DNA from: an uncultured Flavobacterium sp.
GTDB lineage: Bacteria; Bacteroidota; Bacteroidia; Flavobacteriales; Flavobacteriaceae
Length of the DNA: 64,000 nt
Assembly: GCF_943913405.1 (NCBI RefSeq)
Contig: NZ_CALTYA010000014.1
Coordinates: 1-64,000 of the forward strand
Direction of reading: 5' to 3'
The stretch's first letter is position 1; every line of letters begins with the position of its first letter. Below the pieces are notes generated by a model. That model made no database searches. It was not told the DNA's origin and saw only the letters and a list, made by a program, of their open reading frames with translations. Position numbers and translations under genes: made by a program. Shown here piece by piece: positions 50,383 to 58,002 of this stretch.

Positions 50383-51285
50383 ATGGCTGTAGAAACGACC
50401 AAGTTCAAAGATACCGACATTGTCTGGACAGATATTACAAATCCGACGCGCGAAGAACTTGAAGAAGTAGGCAAAAAATATGACCTCAATCCTTATACTT
50501 TCATGGATAGTTTGGATCCTGACCATTTGCCGAAGTATGAAGAACACAATAATACCCACTTTTTTATCGTAAGAGTTTTAGAGCACTCGCAAGAACACGA
50601 GCAGACTATTCGGGAAATGACGACTAAAATTGCTGTTTTTTACAATACCAATTTTATCATCACAATCCACCGAAAAGCCCAGCCGGTGATGGAAAGCATA
50701 AGGGCAACCTGCATCGATTCAGGAAAAGTGGTTTCTACCGGAGCGATGGCCGTGAAGATTATCTGGGAGACGCTGCATACTTATGAAACGCCAGTTTTTA
50801 AGCTTTCTGAAGAAATTGATTATTATGAGTCGAAGGTTTTTTTGAAGAAAAATGTTCCTGCAGACATGATTGAAGGCATGTATTATTTGAAGCGTAAGGC
50901 GGGACTCTGCAAAAAGCTTTTTTTATTGACCAATGAAGTGCTTAATTCGGTTAAAATAGAGGAAAAAGATAAGCCCGCTTTGCAAGATGCCAGGGATTTG
51001 CACTTGAAATTGCTGACGCTTTATGATCAAGTTCATGATGATGCGAATAATTTGCTAAATATTTATCTGTCTCTTTCAGCTCGAAAAACAAACGACGTGA
51101 TGAAGATCTTGACGATTTTCTCTGTTTTTTTTATGCCACTTACTTTTATAGCAGGAATTTATGGAATGAACTTTAGGTTTATGCCCGAACTTCAAGAAAA
51201 ATGGGGCTATCCGAGCGCTTTATTAGCCATGGCAATTGTGTCTATCGTAATTTTTATCTGGTTCAGAAGGAAGAAATGGCTATAA
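50383..51285 (+). CDS. corA: CorA family magnesium/metal transporter
   Basis: The 300-residue protein has a large N-terminal cytosolic alpha/beta domain ('LDSLDPDHLPKYEEHNNTHFFIVRV') and a long stalk helix. Two C-terminal membrane helices are joined by the signature loop 'YGMNF' (about 266-270), and a short basic tail ends the protein. CorA pentamers conduct Mg2+ (some Co2+ or Zn2+). It is monocistronic, with a bidirectional terminator shared with the small acidic gene. Confidence 0.94.
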   Translation: MAVETTKFKDTDIVWTDITNPTREELEEVGKKYDLNPYTFMDSLDPDHLPKYEEHNNTHFFIVRVLEHSQEHEQTIREMTTKIAVFYNTNFIITIHRKAQPVMESIRATCIDSGKVVSTGAMAVKIIWETLHTYETPVFKLSEEIDYYESKVFLKKNVPADMIEGMYYLKRKAGLCKKLFLLTNEVLNSVKIEEKDKPALQDARDLHLKLLTLYDQVHDDANNLLNIYLSLSARKTNDVMKILTIFSVFFMPLTFIAGIYGMNFRFMPELQEKWGYPSALLAMAIVSIVIFIWFRRKKWL

Positions 51286-51318
51286 AAAAAGTGGAAGCTT
51301 CAGCCTCCACTTTTTATT
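51284..51318. terminator. Bidirectional terminator
   Basis: AAAAAGTGGA (51286-51295) pairs with TCCACTTTTT (51306-51315), between corA and the small acidic gene. Confidence 0.88.
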
Positions 51319-51336
51319 TTTTAGATGATTCCTTTT

Positions 51337-51543
51337 TTAAGGAATTCCTATAGTTTCATCACCTTTATTTCGGTCGTCTTCCGATTTTTCTTCGGGAGAT
51401 TTTGAACCATCTTGGGTTTTGCTTTCTTCATCAGAATCACCGTCAAGATCAACATTTTCTGATTTTATTTTAGAAACGTTGATATACACATTGTCCGAAA
51501 TCTTTCTGATCTCTGGAACATCTTTTCTTTTTTCTTCTGACAT
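51337..51543 (-). CDS. Small acidic protein in operon with catalase
   Basis: The 68-residue, Asp/Glu/Ser-rich, probably disordered protein starts at the ATG at 51543, 12 bp after the catalase stop on the same strand; an in-frame ATG at 51549 is also possible. A short ordered-looking N-terminus ('VPEIRKISDNVYINVSKIK') precedes the acidic tail. I recognise no family. Like the acidic gene after the YciE/F-type gene, it is the last gene of a stress operon. Confidence 0.65.
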   Translation of the reverse strand: MSEEKRKDVPEIRKISDNVYINVSKIKSENVDLDGDSDEESKTQDGSKSPEEKSEDDRNKGDETIGIP

Positions 51544-51555
51544 AATCATTCTGTT

Positions 51556-53730
51556 TTAATTCAATTTAATTGATTTTTCACGAATCCAAATGCGGTGCTG
51601 TTTCATTGCTTCAATAAAGTTTCCTGAGAAATTTTTGGCGTTTCCTGAATTCGTAATGATTCCGTATTCGCGCATATCTTCAGAAGAAAGTTTTCTGAAG
51701 GCGTTGATTTCTTCTAATAATTTCATGCCTTCTTTTTCAGCGCCGATGACTTTGCAATGTTTGTAAGCATCGTTTAAAAAGTCTGGAATTTTATCTTCCA
51801 ATGCCAATCTGTCAACGCTGCCTTCTCCGGAAGGAATAAAAATGGCATCGAACAAAACAGAAGAACATGTCAAAATACTGTGATCCACTTTGATTTCTGA
51901 ACCATTGGAAGCAGTAATTGATGTCGCATTTGTTCCTATGATTTTTGCTTGAGCGCCTTCTTTTTCTAAAGCTGCTTTCAAGTTATTTATAGAATCTGCG
52001 TCTACGCCGTCACTGCATAAAAATGCTACTTTCCTTGATTCGATTGTTGGCGAATTTGTTTTGTTTAAAATCATGCTCAACGCATCTGAAGCCTGAATGC
52101 TTGAAGTAACGTCTTTTGGTTCGTGCTTTTTAGGATCAGCATCTGCGCCAACACCATGATTCATTGGTTTTTCTGGACTTTTAGGTACTGGCATTCCCAA
52201 TCCGAAAGCGACTTTTTCAGCCAAAGTTGCATCTACTTGCGATAGCAATCCGAGCATTCTTTCACGAATGGAAGGGACTTCTACTTTGCCCAATTCAAAA
52301 CGCAGTGCATTGATGATATGGTCTTGTTCTGTCGGCGTCTGGCTTCCGAAGAATAATTTGGCCTGGCTGAAATGATCAGAGAAACTTTCGCTTCTTTCAC
52401 GCACTTTCTGCGCATCGATTCTTTCGTTGAAACTAGAAAATCCGCCTTCGGCAATCTTTGCTTGGTAGGGACAGCCTCCGCCTAAAGTATTAGGGTGATA
52501 GCTTACTCTTCCTACATTTATTTCTTGTCTCATGTGGCCGTCACGCTGGTTGTTGTGCATCGGCGCAATGGTTCTGTTGATTGGAATTTCGTGGAAATTT
52601 GGACTTCCTAATCGTGATAATTGTGTATCCGTATAAGAGAAGAGCCTTCCTTGCAATAAGGGATCATTTGAGAAGTCAATTCCTGGAACTACATGTCCTG
52701 GGTGAAAAGCGACCTGCTCTGTTTCTGCAAAAAAGTTATCCGGATTTCTGTTCAGTACCATTTTTCCAATGACTGTTACCGGAACCAATTCTTCAGGAAC
52801 AAGCTTTGTAGGGTCTAAAAGATCGAAGTCAAATTTGTGCTCATCTTCTTCCGGAATAAGCTGTACGCCTAATTCCCATTCAGGAAAACTCCCGCTGTCG
52901 ATGGCTTCCCATAAATCTCTACGGTGAAAATCAGGATCATTGCCTGAAATTTTCACAGCTTCGTCCCAAACTACGGCGTGAGTTCCTAATTTTGGTTTCC
53001 AGTGGAATTTTACGAAGTGCGACTTATTCTCTTCGTTTATAAATCTGAAAGTATGCACGCCAAAACCTTCCATCATTCGGTAACTTCTGGGAATAGCGCG
53101 ATCTGACATTGCCCACATAATCATGTGCATCGATTCTGGCATCAGGGAAATAAAATCCCAAAACGTATCGTGAGCTGACGCTGCCTGAGGCATTTCATTG
53201 TGGGGTTCTGGCTTTACAGCGTGAATTAGGTCCGGAAATTTAGAAGCGTCTTGTATAAAAAAGACTGGAACATTATTTCCGACTAGGTCAAAATTTCCTT
53301 CCTGCGTGTAAAATTTTACGGCAAAACCACGAACATCGCGAGCCAAATCAGTTGAACCACGGAAACCGGCAACCGTTGAAAAGCGTACAAATACAGGTGT
53401 TGTGGCATTTGCATCTTTTAAGAATCCCGCTTTTGTAAATTTTGCAGCTTTGGCATTTGGCTGAAAAAAACCGTGTGCAGCTGAACCTCTTGCATGCACG
53501 ATTCTTTCTGGAATTCTCTCATGGTCAAAATGCGTAATTTTTTCACGCAAGATAAAATCTTCTAATAGGGAAGGACCGCGTTCACCAGCTTTCAGTGAGT
53601 TATTGTCGTCGTTGATTTTGACACCGTGGTCGGTCGTTAAAAATTGACCTGTTCCATCAGATTTGTTTTTTTCCAAATCCTGAAGTTTTGCATTCTCAAA
53701 AGTCTTTGAATTTGCGTCATTCTTTTTCAT
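51556..53730 (-). CDS. katE: Large-subunit (HPII-type) catalase
   Basis: The 724-residue heme catalase removes hydrogen peroxide. The distal His is in 'VHARGSAAHGFF' and the distal Asn region in 'FDLVGNNVPVFFIQD'. The heme-ligand Tyr is in 'RLFSYTDTQLSRLG', and the flavodoxin/DJ-1-like C-terminal domain (about 565-700: 'VAFLCSDGVDADSINNLKAALEKEGAQ', 'FIPSGEGSVDRL') marks the clade 2 large-subunit class. The length agrees with E. coli HPII (about 750). The C-terminal domain shows no Cys at the DJ-1 nucleophile site, as expected. It heads a two-gene operon with the small acidic protein. Confidence 0.96.
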   Translation of the reverse strand: MKKNDANSKTFENAKLQDLEKNKSDGTGQFLTTDHGVKINDDNNSLKAGERGPSLLEDFILREKITHFDHERIPERIVHARGSAAHGFFQPNAKAAKFTKAGFLKDANATTPVFVRFSTVAGFRGSTDLARDVRGFAVKFYTQEGNFDLVGNNVPVFFIQDASKFPDLIHAVKPEPHNEMPQAASAHDTFWDFISLMPESMHMIMWAMSDRAIPRSYRMMEGFGVHTFRFINEENKSHFVKFHWKPKLGTHAVVWDEAVKISGNDPDFHRRDLWEAIDSGSFPEWELGVQLIPEEDEHKFDFDLLDPTKLVPEELVPVTVIGKMVLNRNPDNFFAETEQVAFHPGHVVPGIDFSNDPLLQGRLFSYTDTQLSRLGSPNFHEIPINRTIAPMHNNQRDGHMRQEINVGRVSYHPNTLGGGCPYQAKIAEGGFSSFNERIDAQKVRERSESFSDHFSQAKLFFGSQTPTEQDHIINALRFELGKVEVPSIRERMLGLLSQVDATLAEKVAFGLGMPVPKSPEKPMNHGVGADADPKKHEPKDVTSSIQASDALSMILNKTNSPTIESRKVAFLCSDGVDADSINNLKAALEKEGAQAKIIGTNATSITASNGSEIKVDHSILTCSSVLFDAIFIPSGEGSVDRLALEDKIPDFLNDAYKHCKVIGAEKEGMKLLEEINAFRKLSSEDMREYGIITNSGNAKNFSGNFIEAMKQHRIWIREKSIKLN

Positions 53731-53927
53731 AGTAGTTTGTTTTTTTGTTGATTGCCATGACTATAAAGGTTGTCATTTTCAGAGAATTAGGGATTACAAA
53801 ATTTTCAAGAAAGGTTGCAGAATTTTTGAAATTAGAATTCTAAAATAATTTAAAAATTAACTATTGTTCAGCCGAGATTTTTTATACGAATTAGTACTTT
53901 TAAAAGCTAAGCTAAAAGAAAGAAAAC

Positions 53928-55184
53928 ATGTCAGAAAGAATTCGTGAAAAGCTAACAATCCTCGCCGACGCTGCGAAATATGATGTCTCTTGTTCGTCGA
54001 GCGGCAGCAATAGAAAAAATACCAATAAAGGTTTGGGCGATTCCAGCGGTTCGGGAATTTGCCATACTTATACAGAAGATGGGCGTTGTGTTTCGTTGCT
54101 AAAAATCCTCTTAACAAATCATTGCATTTTTGACTGTGCATTTTGTGTGTCGCGCAAAAGCAATGATGTGAAGCGCGCCGCATTTACGGTAGAAGAAGTG
54201 GTGGAATTGACGATGAGTTTTTACCGACGCAATTATATTGAAGGCTTATTTTTAAGCTCCGGAATCTTTAAAAATGCTGATTATACGATGGAACGTTTGG
54301 TTCGCATTGCCAAGAAATTACGCTTAGAAAATAATTTCAACGGTTATATTCATCTAAAAACTATTCCGGGAGCAAGCGAAGAATTATTAACCGAAGCCGG
54401 ACTTTATGCAGATCGGATGAGCATAAATCTTGAAATGCCGACCGAAGCAGGCTTGAAATTATTGGCTCCAGAAAAATCACATGACGACGTGAAGAAACCG
54501 CTGTCATTTATCAAGGATAGCATTATTCAGTTCAAGGATGAAAAAAAGATAATTCGAAGCACGCCAAAGTTTGTTCCTGCGGGGCAAAGTACGCAGATGG
54601 TGATTGGCGCTACGCCTGAAACCGATATGGAAATCATGTACAGCGCTCATGAATATTACAAAAATTATGACTTGAAGCGTGTTTATTATTCAGGCTATAT
54701 TCCGATAAGTTATGATGACAGAATGCCAATGATTGGCAGTCAGCCACCGCTTTTGCGTGAAAATAGGCTGTACCAAACTGATTGGCTGATGCGTTTTTAT
54801 GGTTTTGATGTGCATGAAATTTTAAATCCTAAAAATCCGCATCTCGACGTGGATATTGATCCTAAATTAAGTTGGGCATTGCGTAATATGGAGCAATTTC
54901 CGATAGATATAAATACTGCAGATTATAAAATGATTTTGCGTGTCCCGGGAATAGGGGTGGGTTCTGCAAAAAAGATTGTGCAGGCAAGAAAGTTCGGAAA
55001 ACTGCGTGCCGACCAATTAAAGAAAATCGGAATTGCTTTTAATCGTGCCAAGCATTTTATACGCTATGCCGATAGTATTTTTCAACTGAATGCACCAGAA
55101 GCAATTCACGTTAAAAACTTGATTCTTTCTAAAAGCAACAGCAAGTATTTAAAAGTACCACAGAACCAGCTAACGCTTTTTTAA
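53928..55184 (+). CDS. Putative DNA modification/repair radical SAM protein
   Basis: The 418-residue radical SAM enzyme has a Cys cluster in 'NHCIFDCAFCVSRKSND' (C-x3-C-x2-C, near 66-73) for the 4Fe-4S centre. A C-terminal helix-hairpin-helix, 'VPGIGVGSAKKIVQARKFG' (about 345), is typical of DNA-binding repair proteins. This matches the TIGR03916 family. Its stop overlaps by one base the start of the TIGR03915 gene, its constant partner. The reaction is not established; action on DNA is inferred from the HhH motif and the partner. Confidence 0.93.
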   Translation: MSERIREKLTILADAAKYDVSCSSSGSNRKNTNKGLGDSSGSGICHTYTEDGRCVSLLKILLTNHCIFDCAFCVSRKSNDVKRAAFTVEEVVELTMSFYRRNYIEGLFLSSGIFKNADYTMERLVRIAKKLRLENNFNGYIHLKTIPGASEELLTEAGLYADRMSINLEMPTEAGLKLLAPEKSHDDVKKPLSFIKDSIIQFKDEKKIIRSTPKFVPAGQSTQMVIGATPETDMEIMYSAHEYYKNYDLKRVYYSGYIPISYDDRMPMIGSQPPLLRENRLYQTDWLMRFYGFDVHEILNPKNPHLDVDIDPKLSWALRNMEQFPIDINTADYKMILRVPGIGVGSAKKIVQARKFGKLRADQLKKIGIAFNRAKHFIRYADSIFQLNAPEAIHVKNLILSKSNSKYLKVPQNQLTLF

Positions 55185-55951
55185 TGACAACTTACATTTT
55201 TGATGGAAGCTTAGAAGGTTTGCTGACTGCTATTTTTGAATTTTATGAACGGAAGCCACGAAAGATTCAATTGGTAAGTGAAAAATATTTTCAGCCTAAA
55301 ATTTTAGAAGAAACATTTGAAGTTGTAAGCAATGACGTGAAAGCTCAAAGAGTTTGGTCGGGATTGAAAAAGAAAATCGGGCAAGATTGGCAAATGCGTT
55401 TTTATAAAACATATCTTTCTGAAAGTGAAGAGAGTTTTCAGCATCTTTTTGATTTTGCGTGTTATATTTTTGATAATCCAGCAGGAGCAGAGGCTAATTT
55501 TGGGAATCCGTCTGTGATAGCAATTTCCAAAATGGATAAAAGTGTAAACCGGGAGAAGCATAGAATGAAGGCTTTTATACGTTTTCAAGAAACTTCTGAC
55601 GGAATTTTTTATGCTCCGATTGAACCTGATTATAATGTTTTGCCTTTAATTTCTTCTTTTTTTAAAAACAGATATGCAGATCAGAAATGGATTATCTATG
55701 ATATAAAAAGGCAATACGGCTTATATTATGATTTAGAAAAAGTGGAAGAAATCAGATTGGATTATATTCCGACTGCAAAATCCAGCCCAATGAGATTGCC
55801 CAATGATCATCTTCAGGAAAAGCAGGAACTTTATTCGTTGCTTTGGAATGATTATTTTAAAAGCACCAATATATCAGCTCGAAAAAATATGAAACTTCAT
55901 TTGCAACATGTTCCAAAAAGATATTGGAAATATTTGACTGAAAAGCAATAG
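55184..55951 (+). CDS. TIGR03915 family putative DNA repair protein
   Basis: The 255-residue protein begins 'MTTYIFDGSLEGLLTAIFEFYERK', the hallmark of the family. It has 'HRMKAFIRFQETSDGIFYAPIEPDYNVLPLISSFFKNRYADQKWIIYD' in the middle, where uracil-DNA-glycosylase relatives are sometimes fused. The C-terminal 'RKNMKLHLQHVPKRYWKYLTEK' ends at the family's usual point. It is coupled to the radical SAM gene by a 1-bp overlap. The function is unproven; genetic linkage implies a joint role in DNA or base repair. Confidence 0.92.
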   Translation: MTTYIFDGSLEGLLTAIFEFYERKPRKIQLVSEKYFQPKILEETFEVVSNDVKAQRVWSGLKKKIGQDWQMRFYKTYLSESEESFQHLFDFACYIFDNPAGAEANFGNPSVIAISKMDKSVNREKHRMKAFIRFQETSDGIFYAPIEPDYNVLPLISSFFKNRYADQKWIIYDIKRQYGLYYDLEKVEEIRLDYIPTAKSSPMRLPNDHLQEKQELYSLLWNDYFKSTNISARKNMKLHLQHVPKRYWKYLTEKQ

Positions 55952-55999
55952 CTAAAGTTTGCAAATTTTCGTAAATTAGATTTCCCAAATCTATTAGCG

Positions 56000-56605
56000 G
56001 TGAATAAGAATTTCATCATATCGAGTTTATTTATTTTCAGTAGTTCAATTTATGGACAAACTGCTGTCGAACATTATAATGTTGGCATTGAAAGTGATAA
56101 AGCTGAAAATTGGCAAGGAGCCATTAAGGCTTATACTGAAGCGATTGAGCTTAATCCTGATTATAAAAAAGCGTATGTAAACAGGGCTTTCGATCGGTTG
56201 ATTATTGGTGATGCAATTGGTGCAGTAGCAGATTTGACAAAAGCAATTGCTCTTGATTCAAAACTTGAAGACGCATATTATTACAGAGGAAATGCAAAAT
56301 ATGATCTTGGTGATTATCGAGGAGCAATTTCAGATTATACTACTTCTATTTCTTTAAAACCTAATGAAGCTGGCAAATTTTATAACAGAGGCTTGGCAAA
56401 ATTTGAGTTGGAAGATTTTAAAGGAGCGATTTTAGATTACAACAAATCAATTTCTCTTAAACCTGACTATTCGGCTACATATTATAATAGGGGAGCGACA
56501 AAAGTAAAGCTGAATGATTTAAAAGGAGCTTGCGAAGACTGGAGCAAAGCTGGAGAATTGGGTGATGCAAATGCTTATGAACTAATAAAAAAGCACTGCC
56601 AATAA
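56000..56605 (+). CDS. Secreted TPR protein
   Basis: The 201-residue protein starts at a GTG at 56000. A signal peptide (1-19, 'FIISSLFIFSSSIYGQ') is followed by five TPR units at 34-residue spacing from about residue 25 ('GIESDKAENWQGAIKAYTEAIELNPDYK', 'YYYRGNAKYDLGDYRGAISDYTTSISLKPN', 'FYNRGLAKFELEDFKGAILDYNKSISLKPD'). The protein is periplasmic and likely a scaffold. It follows the DNA-repair pair but seems unrelated to it. Its 3' end shares a terminator with the OmpA gene. Confidence 0.85.
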   Translation: MNKNFIISSLFIFSSSIYGQTAVEHYNVGIESDKAENWQGAIKAYTEAIELNPDYKKAYVNRAFDRLIIGDAIGAVADLTKAIALDSKLEDAYYYRGNAKYDLGDYRGAISDYTTSISLKPNEAGKFYNRGLAKFELEDFKGAILDYNKSISLKPDYSATYYNRGATKVKLNDLKGACEDWSKAGELGDANAYELIKKHCQ

Positions 56606-56635
56606 TATTTCATAAAATTCATTTTGATAAAAAAA

Positions 56636-56669
56636 GAAAACCCTGCTCAGTAATGAGCAGGGTTTTTTA
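56636..56669. terminator. Bidirectional terminator
   Basis: AAAACCCTGCTCA pairs with TGAGCAGGGTTTT around a GTAA loop (56637-56666), between convergent TPR and OmpA genes. Confidence 0.9.
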
Positions 56670-56686
56670 ATTTATTGAGAAGTAAA

Positions 56687-57970
56687 TTATTCTAAGAATA
56701 TAGATACTCTTCTTGCCAAATCTAATCCTATTTTTGTATCTGTTGGGTAGTCTTTATCAACACCTTCACCAGAAATTTTAATTCTGCTAGCATCGATACC
56801 GCTTGCTCTAACAATATCATATAGTTTTTCAGCTCTTCTTTGAGAAAGATCTTTGTTAGATTTTTCATTACCACGTACATCAGCAAAACCTTTAAGGGTA
56901 ATTTTTGCATCTGGGTAGTTTCTCAAGAATTTGATTATATAATAAACATTATTTGTTGAACCGCTATTTGGCTGATCTTGATTAACGTCATAGAATACAT
57001 TTACATATCCTTTTTCAATTAATAACTTGATAGCGTCCTCTTTGCTTACAATAGCAGAAGTTGTTCCATCTTTACCATCTTTGCTAGGTTCTAGCTCATC
57101 AGGAATTCCATTTTTATTCACATCTATAAATCTTCCTTTTGAATCAACAGCTACGCCATTTGGTGTATTGTTTTGAAGATCGAATGCATCAATTACACCG
57201 TCTCTGTCTGTATCTTGGATGCTTTTTTCAAGATTATCCAATCTTTTTTGAGTTTCTTCATCTGGCTTGTTTGCATTTGGGATATACCAGTCAGCATGTT
57301 TTTCTTTTTTACCTAGATAAACAGTAAGTCCAAGAGATGTGTTGTACATCATACCAGAAAGGTTGTTATCTTCAGCAGAATAATTACCATCCCAGTTTAA
57401 ATGCTGGCGAACATTGCTTATTACAGTGAAATCACCTGTCAAAACAAGCCAATCAGTAATACGTAATTGTGGCGTAAGACCTAACATAATACCACCATTA
57501 TCCTCAGAAACTCCTTCATTCAAACCAGTTTGTGGTTCTAGTCTTGATACTTGTATACCGGCATGGCCTAAGATATTAAATCTGCTAGTGAATGTCTCAA
57601 ATCTCATAATTCTTCCAAGATTCGCTACTCCTTGAAGACCTAAACGATATTGTTTAGTTTCAAAAGGTAATGATCCGCTACCTGACTGACTTTCAATAAG
57701 ATCATAAGCTCCGTCGATTTTTAAACCGAATAAGTTTGAAAACATATAACGAACACCTAAATCATAGTGGTCAACTCCAGAGAAATTAAAATAGTTTGAA
57801 GGATCTGATGAATAGTAGCCGTCAGAATAAGGTCTTACGGCCTTATTCTGTCCTACATTTGCTTCAATAGACCATCTGTTGAATAATCCTTTTTCACTTA
57901 GATTTTCCTCTTGGGCAACTGCTTTAGAACCTAAAGCAACTATCGCAATTAGTATTAGTGTTTTTTTCAT
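56687..57970 (-). CDS. OmpA family outer-membrane protein
   Basis: I choose the ATG at 57970 (427 residues), which starts a signal peptide (MKKTLILIAIVALGSKAVAQ). An N-terminal beta-barrel (about 30-235) is followed by a thrombospondin type 3-like calcium-binding linker ('DTDRDGVIDAFDLQNN', 'DVNKNGIPDELEPSKDG'). The C-terminal OmpA peptidoglycan-binding domain has 'LKGFADVRGNEKSNKDLSQRRAEKLYD', with the conserved Asp and Arg for diaminopimelate binding. It links the outer membrane to the wall. It lies 32 bp downstream of the T9SS cargo gene on the same strand. Confidence 0.94.
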   Translation of the reverse strand: MKKTLILIAIVALGSKAVAQEENLSEKGLFNRWSIEANVGQNKAVRPYSDGYYSSDPSNYFNFSGVDHYDLGVRYMFSNLFGLKIDGAYDLIESQSGSGSLPFETKQYRLGLQGVANLGRIMRFETFTSRFNILGHAGIQVSRLEPQTGLNEGVSEDNGGIMLGLTPQLRITDWLVLTGDFTVISNVRQHLNWDGNYSAEDNNLSGMMYNTSLGLTVYLGKKEKHADWYIPNANKPDEETQKRLDNLEKSIQDTDRDGVIDAFDLQNNTPNGVAVDSKGRFIDVNKNGIPDELEPSKDGKDGTTSAIVSKEDAIKLLIEKGYVNVFYDVNQDQPNSGSTNNVYYIIKFLRNYPDAKITLKGFADVRGNEKSNKDLSQRRAEKLYDIVRASGIDASRIKISGEGVDKDYPTDTKIGLDLARRVSIFLE

Positions 57971-58002
57971 ATCTATATAAATCAAATCTTAATTGAATAA
58001 GA

